Of a stretch of DNA of 64,000 nucleotides, positions 23,062-32,366 are shown piece after piece. A program made the position numbers and the translations under genes. The stretch is from contig NZ_RJSF01000044.1 in NCBI RefSeq assembly GCF_003725535.1, positions 148,419 through 212,418 on the forward strand, written 5' to 3'. This DNA is from Nocardioides pocheonensis. GTDB lineage: Bacteria > Actinomycetota > Actinomycetes > Propionibacteriales > Nocardioidaceae. The notes under the pieces are model-generated. The model searched no databases. It was not told where the DNA came from and saw only the letters and a program-made list of their open reading frames with translations. Numbering within the stretch: position 1 is the first letter of the stretch; each line of letters opens with the position of its first letter.

Positions 23062-24568
23062 CCGCGCGCGCCGGCGACGCGCTCCCGGGTACCGGCGCGA
23101 AGCGCAGCGTCCGGCCGAGGTCGCGGCGCAGCGTCAGCGCGGCGTCCAGCAGGTAGTTCTGCCGCACGCGCCACGGCCCGCGGTCGCCCTGCTGGGGGAA
23201 CTGCTCCTGCGCGCGCCGGATGTAGCCCGACGAGAGCGGCAGCAGCGGTTGCGGTCGCAGCGGACCGTCCGGCACCGGGACCACCGACGCGGCGCCGCGA
23301 CGGTCCATCTCGCCGAGCACCTTGCACACCAGCCGGGAGGTCAGGTCCGCGCGCAACGTCCAGGACGCGTTGACGTAGCCGACCGCGACCGCGAAGTTGG
23401 GGACCCCGGTGAGCATCGCTCCCTGCCACACGAACCTCTCGTGCAGGTCCACGGGCTCGCCGTCCACGGTGAGCGGGATGCCGCCGAAGGGGACCATCCG
23501 CAGGCCGGTCGCCGTCACGACCACGTCCGCCTCCAGCACCCGCCCGCTCGCCAGCCGGATCCCTTCGGGCACGAACCGGTCGACGTGGTCGGTGACCATC
23601 TCCACCCGGCCGCGCCGGATGGCGCGGAAGAAGTCGCCGTCCGGGGCCACGCAGAAGCGCTGCTCCCAGGGGTCGTACGCCGGGGTGAAGTGCGTCTCCA
23701 CCAGGGTCGGGTCGACCGCCTTCGCGGTGAGGCCGAGCAGGAGCCGACGGGCCAGGCCGGGCCAGCGGGTGCAGAACGCGTAGACCGCCTGCTGCCGCAC
23801 GATGTTCTTGCCCCGGATCACGCGATGCGCGAGACCGGCGGGGAGGACGCGGCGGATCCGGTCGGCCAGGGCGTCCTCGGCCGGGACCGCGCCGATCCAG
23901 GACGGGCTGCGCTGCAGCACGGTGACGTGACCGGCGGTGCCGGCCAGCGACGGCGCGAGCGTCACCGCGGTCGCACCGCTGCCGATGATCACGACCCGGC
24001 GCCCGGTGACGTCGAGGTCGTCGGGCCAGAACTGCGGGACCACCACGGTGCCGGCGAAGTCCGACTGCCCGGGGAAGTCGGGCTGGTGGGCGCGGTCGTA
24101 GTCGTAGTAGCCGGCGCACGCGTAGAGGAACGAGCAGGTCATCGTGGATGCCCGGGTGCTGCCGTCGGCCGCGGTCTTCTGCAGGGTCAGCGTCCAGCAG
24201 GCTCGCTCGCCCGACCAGGCCGCCCCGACCACCGACGTCTGGAACCGGATGTGCCGGTCGATGCCGTGCTCGCGGGCCGTGTCCGCGACGTACCGGCGGA
24301 TCTGCTCGCCCTCGACGATCGACCCCCGCCCGCTCCACGGGCGGAAGGGGTAGCTGAGCGTGAAGAAGTCGGAGTCCGACCGGATGCCGGGGTAGCGGAA
24401 GAGGTCCCAGGTGCCGCCGATCGCGTCGCGCGCCTCGAGCACGGCGTACGTGCGGCCGGGGCACTCGGTCTCGAGCCGGTACGCCGCCCCGATGCCGGAC
24501 AGGCCCGCGCCCACCACCACGACGTCGACGTGCGGGCCGGCCGGCACCGCTTCCGTCGGCTCAGGCAC
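23024..24568 (-). CDS. EthA-like flavin monooxygenase with altered BVMO motif
   Basis: 514-residue FAD- and NADPH-dependent monooxygenase of the EthA/Baeyer-Villiger group. FAD motif GAGLSGIGAAYRLE (about 21-34), NADPH motif GSGATAVTLAPSL (about 197-209) and YACAGYYDY are clear. The Baeyer-Villiger fingerprint F-x-G-x-x-x-H-x-x-x-W reads FAGTVVVPQFW, so the histidine is valine (codons checked on the minus strand). Activity may be altered. The GTG start overlaps the stop of the upstream PhnB-like gene by 8 bases, so the two are translated together. Substrate unknown. Confidence 0.88.
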   Translation of the reverse strand: MPEPTEAVPAGPHVDVVVVGAGLSGIGAAYRLETECPGRTYAVLEARDAIGGTWDLFRYPGIRSDSDFFTLSYPFRPWSGRGSIVEGEQIRRYVADTAREHGIDRHIRFQTSVVGAAWSGERACWTLTLQKTAADGSTRASTMTCSFLYACAGYYDYDRAHQPDFPGQSDFAGTVVVPQFWPDDLDVTGRRVVIIGSGATAVTLAPSLAGTAGHVTVLQRSPSWIGAVPAEDALADRIRRVLPAGLAHRVIRGKNIVRQQAVYAFCTRWPGLARRLLLGLTAKAVDPTLVETHFTPAYDPWEQRFCVAPDGDFFRAIRRGRVEMVTDHVDRFVPEGIRLASGRVLEADVVVTATGLRMVPFGGIPLTVDGEPVDLHERFVWQGAMLTGVPNFAVAVGYVNASWTLRADLTSRLVCKVLGEMDRRGAASVVPVPDGPLRPQPLLPLSSGYIRRAQEQFPQQGDRGPWRVRQNYLLDAALTLRRDLGRTLRFAPVPGSASPARAVSPAARATARGR

Positions 24569-24968
24569 CGGAGATGTTCACCAGCCAGCCGATCCCGAAG
24601 CGGTCGGTCAGCTGACCGAACACGTCGCCCCACATCTGCTTGTCCAGCGGCACGTCGACCGTGCCTCCCTCGGCGAGCCCGTGGAACCGGCTGCGCAGGA
24701 GGTCGTCGTCGTCACCGCTCAGGCTGATCGTGATGTTGTTGCCGACCGTGCGAGACATCCCCGGAGGGCTGTCGGAGCCCATCAGCGTGAGGCCGTCCTC
24801 GGTCTCCAGGACCGCGTGCATGACCAGGTCGGCGAACGGCTCGTCGCCGGCGCCGTACTCCCCGAAGGTGTGCAGGTCGAGCGTGCCGCCGAGGACCTGC
24901 TGGTAGAAGGTCATCGCCTCGCGGGCGTTGTCACCGAAGCTCACGTACGGGTTCAGTCGGGTCGTCAT
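24561..24968 (-). CDS. PhnB-like VOC-superfamily protein
   Basis: 135-residue PhnB/3-demethylubiquinone-methyltransferase-like glyoxalase-fold protein: LNPYVSFGDNAREAMTFYQQ at the start, then MHAVLETEDGLTLMGSD and a C-terminal DKQMWGDVFGQLTDRFGIGW, all typical of the family. Most relatives have no known activity. First gene of a two-gene operon with the monooxygenase. GGAGGCGACC before the ATG is the ribosome site. Confidence 0.88.
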   Translation of the reverse strand: MTTRLNPYVSFGDNAREAMTFYQQVLGGTLDLHTFGEYGAGDEPFADLVMHAVLETEDGLTLMGSDSPPGMSRTVGNNITISLSGDDDDLLRSRFHGLAEGGTVDVPLDKQMWGDVFGQLTDRFGIGWLVNISGA

Positions 24969-25068
24969 GGTCGCCTCCGTGGCGGCGGCCGGCCGGTCCG
25001 GCCGCCACCACGAGCCTAGAACGACGTCGCCCCGGCTGATCAGGGACGGGCTGGTCAGGACGGGCTGG

Positions 25069-25533
25069 TCAGCAGCAGGCCGGCTCAGCCGCGGCCTCGG
25101 CCGCCGGCTCGGTCGTCTGGTCCGAGCAGCACGCGGGACCGGACTCGTCCGCGGGGCCGAAGGTCTCGCTGTCCGCGAGCACCGTGTAGATCTCCCAGCG
25201 CTCGCCGTTGGGGGCGCCCTCGACCCAGAACTTGTCCTGCTTGGCGTAGCAGCAGGTGGTGCCGCGCTCGTCGACCGAGGACAGGCCGGACGCGGCGAGC
25301 CGCGTCTGCTCGGCGTCGACGGTGTCCACGTCGGCCACCTCGACGCCCAGGTGGTTGAGGGTGCCGCCCTGGCCCGGGCTCTCGATCAGCACGAGCTTCA
25401 GCGGCGGCTCGGCGATCGCGAAGTTGGCGTAGCCGGGGCGGACCTTGGCCGGCTCGGTGCCGAACAGCGAGCGGTAGAAGGCGACGGAGGTGTCGAGGTC
25501 GTCGACGTTGAGGGCGAGCTGGATGCGTGACAT
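25069..25533 (-). CDS. arsI: ArsI/CadI-family metalloenzyme
   Basis: 154-residue VOC-fold protein of the ArsI/CadI family. ArsI members are Fe-dependent C-As lyases that demethylate trivalent organoarsenicals. The vicinal pair CC at residues 94-95 (TTCCYAKQDKFWV) that binds As(III) is present, as are His 61 and Glu 114 as metal ligands; the first ligand position is Gln 5 rather than His. Two extra CC pairs lie in the tail (about 135-136 and 153-154). It is divergent from arsR-acr3-arsC. CadI-type cadmium induction cannot be excluded. AGGAG ribosome site. Confidence 0.87.
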   Translation of the reverse strand: MSRIQLALNVDDLDTSVAFYRSLFGTEPAKVRPGYANFAIAEPPLKLVLIESPGQGGTLNHLGVEVADVDTVDAEQTRLAASGLSSVDERGTTCCYAKQDKFWVEGAPNGERWEIYTVLADSETFGPADESGPACCSDQTTEPAAEAAAEPACC

Positions 25534-25615
25534 CGGAACTCCTAGATATCGATGGGTGTCTATGTCTTCCGTTGTCGAGATTGCCACGGACATCGACGTA
25601 TGTCAATATTGAGGG
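25534..25615. promoter_or_regulatory. Divergent ars control region
   Basis: 82-base AT-richer gap between arsI and arsR. It holds the perfect palindrome TCAATATTGA just before the arsR GTG, and ATATCGAT close to the arsI start, both in the style of ArsR operators. Binding by the adjacent ArsR is inferred. Confidence 0.5.
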
Positions 25616-25975
25616 GTGTCGAAGTCAACGCTGACCCTCACCCCCGTCGATGCGGTCGCCTGCTGCTCCCCGCTCATGGCCGAGCCGCTGAGCTCCGAGC
25701 AGGCCGGCCAGCTGGCACCGCTGATGAAGGCGCTGGCCGATCCCGTCCGGCTGCGCCTGCTCTCCCTGGTCGCGGCACACGCCGACGGCGAAGCCTGTGT
25801 CTGCGACCTGAACGATGCCTTCGACCTCTCCCAGCCCACGATCAGCCACCACCTCAAGGTGCTGCACGAGGCCGGCCTGCTGGACCGCAGCAAGCGCGGC
25901 ACCTGGGTCTACTACCGGATCAAGGCCGACGTGCTCGCCGGGGTCGCGGGCCTGCTCGGCGGCGTCGGCCGGTGA
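25616..25975 (+). CDS. arsR: ArsR-family arsenic-responsive repressor
   Basis: 119-residue winged-helix repressor. Helix-turn-helix: DLSQPTISHHLKVLHEAGLL (about 70-89), with the wing RGTWVYYRI after it. Sensing cysteines: Cys 61 and Cys 63 (ACVCDL) in the recognition region and a vicinal pair Cys 16-Cys 17 at the N-terminus, giving a three-coordinate As(III) site variant. GTG start next to the palindrome TCAATATTGA. The stop overlaps the start of acr3 (GTGA), so the ars genes form one operon. Confidence 0.93.
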   Translation: MSKSTLTLTPVDAVACCSPLMAEPLSSEQAGQLAPLMKALADPVRLRLLSLVAAHADGEACVCDLNDAFDLSQPTISHHLKVLHEAGLLDRSKRGTWVYYRIKADVLAGVAGLLGGVGR

Positions 25976-27084
25976 CCGCCACCACCGACCACGAGGCCGA
26001 GGTGCTCGGTCGCCTGTCCGTGCTCGACCGGTTCCTGCCGGTCTGGATCGGGGTGGCGATGGTCGCCGGGCTGACCCTCGGGCGCACCGTCGGCGGCCTG
26101 GACGACGCCCTCTCGAAGGTCGAGGTCGGCTCGGTCTCGCTGCCGATCGCGCTCGGCCTGCTGGTGATGATGTACCCGGTCCTGGCCAAGGTCCGGTACG
26201 ACGAGCTGGGCCATGTCACCGCGGACCGCACCATGCTGGTGTCCTCGATCGTGCTGAACTGGGTGATCGGGCCGGCGCTGATGTTCGCACTGGCGTGGCT
26301 GCTGCTGCCGGACCTGCCCGAGTACCGCACCGGCCTGATCATCGTCGGCCTCGCGCGCTGCATCGCGATGGTGCTGATCTGGAACGACCTGGCCTGCGGA
26401 GACCGGGAGGCGGCGGCGATCCTGGTGGCGCTCAACGCGGTGTTCCAGGTCGTGGCGTTCGCGGCGCTCGGCTGGTTCTACCTCCAGGTGCTCCCCGGAT
26501 GGCTGGGCCTGGACACCTCGACGCTGCACGTGTCGATGTGGGAGATCGCGCGCAGCGTGCTCGTGTTCCTGGGCGTCCCGCTCGCCGCCGGCTACCTCAG
26601 CCGGCTCCTCGGCGAGCGCACCCGGGGACGCGCGTGGTACGAGACCGCCTTCCTCCCCAAAGTGGGGCCGCTGGCGCTGTACGGGTTGCTGTTCACCGTG
26701 GTCGTGCTGTTCGCCCTCCAGGGAGACACGATCACGAGCCGCCCGCTCGACGTCGGTCGAATCGCCCTCCCGCTGCTGGCGTACTTCGCGCTGATGTGGG
26801 TCGGCGCCTTCGCGCTCGGCCACCGGCTGCGGATGGACTACCCCCGCGCCACGACCCTCGCCTTCACCGCGGCCGGCAACAACTTCGAGCTCGCGATCGC
26901 GGTGGCGATCGGCGTCTTCGGTGTGACCTCCGGGCAGGCGCTCGCCGGTGTCGTCGGACCGCTCATCGAGGTGCCCGCGCTCGTCGGTCTCGTGTACGTC
27001 GCACTCTGGGCCCGGCGCAACTTCTACCCCGCCGACGCACCCAATGACGGCGGCCGTCCCGACCCCACGAGGAGAACCGCGTGA
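25972..27084 (+). CDS. acr3: ACR3-family arsenite efflux permease
   Basis: 370-residue membrane exporter of arsenite with ten hydrophobic segments. The essential cysteine lies in GLARCIAMVLIWNDLACGD and the conserved glutamate in VGPLIEVP, both hallmarks of ACR3. It overlaps arsR (GTGA) upstream and arsC (GTGA) downstream. It expels As(III) made by the arsenate reductase encoded next. Confidence 0.95.
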   Translation: MTATTDHEAEVLGRLSVLDRFLPVWIGVAMVAGLTLGRTVGGLDDALSKVEVGSVSLPIALGLLVMMYPVLAKVRYDELGHVTADRTMLVSSIVLNWVIGPALMFALAWLLLPDLPEYRTGLIIVGLARCIAMVLIWNDLACGDREAAAILVALNAVFQVVAFAALGWFYLQVLPGWLGLDTSTLHVSMWEIARSVLVFLGVPLAAGYLSRLLGERTRGRAWYETAFLPKVGPLALYGLLFTVVVLFALQGDTITSRPLDVGRIALPLLAYFALMWVGAFALGHRLRMDYPRATTLAFTAAGNNFELAIAVAIGVFGVTSGQALAGVVGPLIEVPALVGLVYVALWARRNFYPADAPNDGGRPDPTRRTA

Positions 27085-27497
27085 CTGCCCTCCCCACCGT
27101 CCTGTTCGTCTGCGTGCACAACGCGGGCCGTTCGCAGATGGCCGCCGGCTACCTGCGCGCGCTCGGCGGTGACGCGGTGCGCGTGCTGTCGGCGGGCTCG
27201 GCACCCGCCGACCGGATCAACCCGGTGGCCGTCGCGGCGATGGCCGAGGAGGGCATCGACATCACCGCCGAGGTGCCGAGCATCCTCACCACCGAGTCGG
27301 TCGCCGAGTCCGACGTCGTGATCACGATGGGGTGCGGTGACGCGTGCCCGATCTTCCCCGGCAAGCGCTACGAGGACTGGGTGCTCGACGACCCGGCCGG
27401 TGGCGACCTCGAGCTCGTGCGCCGCGTGCGCGACGAGATCAGGGAGCGCGTCACGGCCCTGATCGCGGAGCTCGGGGCGGGGCGCTCGTTAGGCTGA
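27081..27497 (+). CDS. arsC: Arsenate reductase, LMW-phosphatase type
   Basis: 138-residue arsenate reductase. P-loop CVHNAGRS (Cys 11, Arg 17) at the N-terminus, second and third cysteines in MGCGDACP (Cys 85, Cys 89), and the Asp in VLDDP. The three-Cys layout is that of the low-molecular-weight phosphatase class, coupled to thioredoxin or, in actinobacteria, possibly mycothiol. Reduces As(V) to As(III) for export by ACR3. GTG start overlaps the acr3 stop. Confidence 0.94.
   Translation: MTALPTVLFVCVHNAGRSQMAAGYLRALGGDAVRVLSAGSAPADRINPVAVAAMAEEGIDITAEVPSILTTESVAESDVVITMGCGDACPIFPGKRYEDWVLDDPAGGDLELVRRVRDEIRERVTALIAELGAGRSLG
27490..27495 (+). promoter_or_regulatory. -10 element of a leaderless promoter (DevR-like regulator)
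   Basis: TAGGCT inside the 3' end of arsC, 7 bases before the ATG at 27503. Confidence 0.5.
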
Positions 27498-27502
27498 CCC
27501 CC

Positions 27503-28168
27503 ATGAGCGATGACGGACCGATCCGCGTGTACCTCCTCGACGACCACGAGGTCGTCCGTCAGGGGCTGAAGGCACTGCTGGAGAGCGCGGGCGGGATCGA
27601 GGTCGTGGGTGAGTCCGGCTCCGCGGTCGAGGCGACCAGCCGCATCCCCGCGTGCAAGCCCCACGTGGCCGTGCTGGACGCCCGCCTGCCCGACGGCTCC
27701 GGCATCGAGGTCTGCCGCAGCGTGCGCAGCGTCGACGACTCGATCCAGGCGCTGATCCTCACGTCGTACGACGACGACGAGGCTCTGTTCGCCGCGATCA
27801 TGGCCGGCGCCGCGGGCTACGTGCTCAAGGAGATCCGGGGCAGCGACCTCGTCGACGGCATCCGCCGGGTGGCCGCGGGCCAGTCGCTGATCGACCCCGC
27901 GCTCACCGCGAAGGTGCTCGAGCGGGTGCGCAAGGGGCCGAGCGTGGCGCCCGAGCTCGCCGAGCTCACCGACCAGGAGCGCAAGCTGCTCGGCCTGATC
28001 GCCGAGGGCCTCACCAACCGGCAGATCGGCGAGCAGATGTTCCTCGCCGAGAAGACGGTCAAGAACTACGTGTCCAGCATCCTCGCCAAGCTCGGTCTCG
28101 AGCGGCGCACCCAGGCGGCGGTGCTGGCCTCGAAGCTGCTCGACCGCCCGCCGGGCCAGGGCGGCTGA
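27503..28168 (+). CDS. devR: DevR/DosR-like response regulator
   Basis: 221-residue NarL/LuxR-type response regulator. The receiver has acidic residues Asp 13-Asp 14, phospho-acceptor Asp 59 (VAVLDARLP), a switch Thr/Ser in ILTSYDD and Lys in YVLKE. The C-terminal domain (LTDQERKLLGLIAEGLTNRQ) is a LuxR helix-turn-helix. It is nearly collinear with mycobacterial DevR (DosR), and the DevS/DosT-like kinase lies 670 bases away on the opposite strand. Expected role: transcription of a dormancy/low-oxygen regulon. Leaderless start; does not share the ars operon promoter. Confidence 0.88.
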   Translation: MSDDGPIRVYLLDDHEVVRQGLKALLESAGGIEVVGESGSAVEATSRIPACKPHVAVLDARLPDGSGIEVCRSVRSVDDSIQALILTSYDDDEALFAAIMAGAAGYVLKEIRGSDLVDGIRRVAAGQSLIDPALTAKVLERVRKGPSVAPELAELTDQERKLLGLIAEGLTNRQIGEQMFLAEKTVKNYVSSILAKLGLERRTQAAVLASKLLDRPPGQGG

Positions 28169-28186
28169 GCGGTCCTCCCCTCGACC

Positions 28187-28207
28187 GGCCGGGCGTGCGT
28201 CCCGGCC
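28187..28207 (+). terminator. Hairpin after the DevR-like gene
   Basis: GGCCGGG-CGTGCGT-CCCGGCC, a perfect 7-base stem 19 bases after the stop. Confidence 0.5.
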
Positions 28208-28278
28208 AGCGAACGGGACATCGGGCGGGACATCGAACGGGACACGATCGGGACAGCCGGCTCTGGTCGGCCGGGACA
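28199..28278 (+). promoter_or_regulatory. Phased CGGGACA array upstream of a secreted protein gene
   Basis: CGGGACA occurs at 28214, 28226, 28238, 28249 and 28272 (intervals 12, 12, 11 and 23 bases, about one or two helical turns), with an inverted GTCCCG at 28199. The array ends 75 bases before the ATG at 28353. GGGAC is also the half-site of the mycobacterial DosR box, so the neighbouring DevR-like regulator is the first candidate to bind. Confidence 0.5.
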
Positions 28279-28352
28279 CGGGCGCGGAAACGTCGGCGAC
28301 GACAACCGGTGGTCGTCGACCACCACTCCGCAAACCCGAGAGGAACCCCGTC

Positions 28353-28754
28353 ATGAACCGCACCGCCCGCACGCTGATCACGCTCACCGTCCCGCTCGCC
28401 CTCGGCATCGCCGCGGCCGGCCCCGCGTCGGCGTACGACTGCTACAACGCCAGCCGCTCCGCGCAGGGCAACACCGGCGCCTCCACGTCGAGGGTCTGGT
28501 ACTCCGTGCCGGAGTTCCTCGCCGCCGTGGGCCTGACCCAGGCCCAGATCGACGCCGCCATGCCGGTCATCAAGGCCGACGCACGCGTGCCGGCCGGCTT
28601 CACCGTGTTCTTCAACGACACGCACATCGCGGAGCTCGCGTCGAAGATGCGCGAGGACCTCGCGACGAACGGGCGGGGGATCGACCACTCCGACGACTAC
28701 GGCACGCCGGTGTTCGACGCGATCTTCGAGGACGTCATGAGCGTGCTCTCCTGA
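28353..28754 (+). CDS. Small secreted hypothetical protein (133 aa)
   Basis: Signal peptide at about residues 1-27 (LITLTVPLALGIAAAGPASA, then YDCYN). The mature part is about 106 residues with a single Cys, helical segments and an acidic C-terminus (DAIFEDVMSVLS). No known domain. It stands alone behind the phased CGGGACA array and next to the DevR-like/DevS pair, which suggests control by that system. Preceded by an AGAGGAA ribosome site. Confidence 0.65.
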   Translation: MNRTARTLITLTVPLALGIAAAGPASAYDCYNASRSAQGNTGASTSRVWYSVPEFLAAVGLTQAQIDAAMPVIKADARVPAGFTVFFNDTHIAELASKMREDLATNGRGIDHSDDYGTPVFDAIFEDVMSVLS

Positions 28755-28841
28755 GCCCGCGCGAGCGCACCGGACCGACGTCCGCACACCGGGAGGGCCT
28801 GACCGCGACAGCGTGGTCGGGCCCTCTCGTCGTACGTCGGG

Positions 28842-31051
<2,210 letters not shown>

Positions 31052-31140
31052 GGCTCTCGTCCCCCCACTCGCTCTCTCGATCTCCGTCCGGACCGCCGCC
31101 CGTTTCACTCAAGGATGCGTTCCGCCCCTGCTGCTCAGCA

Positions 31141-31154
31141 GGGTCGATGGTCCT
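31141..31154. promoter_or_regulatory. Weak DevR-box-like site in a divergent promoter
   Basis: GGGTCGATGGTCCT matches 9-10 of 14 positions of the mycobacterial DosR core GGGACT-WW-AGTCCC. It lies between the split-barrel and universal stress genes. Suggestive only. Confidence 0.25.
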
Positions 31155-31256
31155 GACCTCGCGGCCCTGCGGCCCTGATCTGCGGGCTGCCCGGGAGGAG
31201 AGGCTGGAAGCAGGACGGGGGCCACCCGTCGGAGGAGCCCGAGGAGGTGGGCGAAG

Positions 31257-31763
31257 ATGACCGAGCGCTACGAGCGTGCCGTCGACAAGCGGGCGATCGT
31301 CGTCGGTGTGGACGGAAGCCCTGGCTCGAAGGCGGCTCTCGCCTTCGCGCTGAACGAGGGGTTGGTCCGTGGCTCGACGGTGGAGGTGGTGACCACCTGG
31401 CTGCTCGGGCCGGCGATCAGCGACATCGCCACGGCGACCAGCTTCGAGGAGGAGCACGAGAAGGCCGAGGCGTGCCAGGAGGCGGCGCTGAGCGAGGTGC
31501 TGGCGACGATGGACGCCCAGCCCGTGATCTCGCGCGTGGTGCTGCAGAGCTACGGCGGCCACGCCCTGGTCGAGGCGGCACACGACGCGGCGCTCCTGGT
31601 GGTGGGCAGCGGGCGCAAGAGCGTGCTGGTGCGGGCCCTGCTGGGCTCGGTCAGCGAGTACTGCGTGCGGCATGCACGCGTGCCCGTGGTCGTCGTGCCC
31701 GACCCGACCCGCCTCGAGGAGGAGAAGGTCCACGAGGAGGTCGTCGAGGCGGCCGCCCACTGA
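31257..31763 (+). CDS. Universal stress protein (UspA family)
   Basis: 168-residue single-domain Usp. VVGVDGSPGSKAAL at the start and GSGRKSVLVRALLGSVSEY near the end form the ATP-binding signature (G-x2-G-x9-G-S/T). Usp genes are typical members of DevR regulons, and this one sits beside the DevR/DevS-like pair. AGGAGGTG ribosome site 7 bases before the ATG. Followed by a strong hairpin. Confidence 0.9.
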   Translation: MTERYERAVDKRAIVVGVDGSPGSKAALAFALNEGLVRGSTVEVVTTWLLGPAISDIATATSFEEEHEKAEACQEAALSEVLATMDAQPVISRVVLQSYGGHALVEAAHDAALLVVGSGRKSVLVRALLGSVSEYCVRHARVPVVVVPDPTRLEEEKVHEEVVEAAAH

Positions 31764-31774
31764 ATCATCGGTGC

Positions 31775-31794
31775 GGCCCGGACAGGTCCGGGCC
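31775..31794. terminator. Shared hairpin terminator
   Basis: GGCCCGGAC-AG-GTCCGGGCC, 9-base arms with a tight 2-base loop (at least one inner pair must open), between the convergent universal stress and AhpD-like genes. Confidence 0.6.
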
Positions 31795-31815
31795 CGAGGT
31801 CGGGCTCGGACCCGG

Positions 31816-32322
31816 TCAGGTCGCGGCCTTCTGCGGGTGCGAGGGCAGCACGCACGCCACGTCGAGGCCGAGCACCCGGTTGAGCCGGCCGAAGGCCAGC
31901 CACGACCCCAGGCACATGGTGAGCTCGACGACCTCCCGCTGGGAGTACGCCGCGAAGAACCGCTCCCAGAACTCCGGGTCGACGCCGGGCTCGAGACCGT
32001 GGTGGTCCTCGGCGTACCGCTCGGCGTACTCCGCGGCCAGGCGCTCGCGCTCGGTGAGGTCGCTGGTCCGCCAGTCGCGCACGGCGTCCTCGAACCCGTC
32101 CTCGACCCGGACGCCGTCGCGCTCGGTGCGCCAGTCCTGGCAGAAGACGCAGCCGTTGGACTGCGCGATCCGCAGCCGTGCCGCCTCGAACTCGCGCAGC
32201 CCGAGGGTCGTGTGCTCGTAGACCGCGCCGGAGAACCGCGCGGCGGCCGGGCCGATGTGCGGCACCAGCTCGCCCCAGACGTAGGTGATCGGGTCCTTGC
32301 CGTCCGGCACGTCGATCAGCAT
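31816..32322 (-). CDS. AhpD/carboxymuconolactone decarboxylase-like protein
   Basis: 168-residue AhpD-like protein. The redox motif C-V-F-C (about residues 57-60 in AQSNGCVFCQDWRTE) is the CxxC of AhpD alkylhydroperoxidases, and the helix TLGLREFEAARLRIA precedes it. A peroxide-reducing role is likely, electron donor unknown. Neighbours are redox/hypoxia genes. ATG at 32322, with -10-like CACACT 6 bases upstream. Confidence 0.85.
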   Translation of the reverse strand: MLIDVPDGKDPITYVWGELVPHIGPAAARFSGAVYEHTTLGLREFEAARLRIAQSNGCVFCQDWRTERDGVRVEDGFEDAVRDWRTSDLTERERLAAEYAERYAEDHHGLEPGVDPEFWERFFAAYSQREVVELTMCLGSWLAFGRLNRVLGLDVACVLPSHPQKAAT

Positions 32323-32366
32323 GGGACCAGTGTGCCCGCCCGGACGCCGGAAGACCAGAATTCGTT

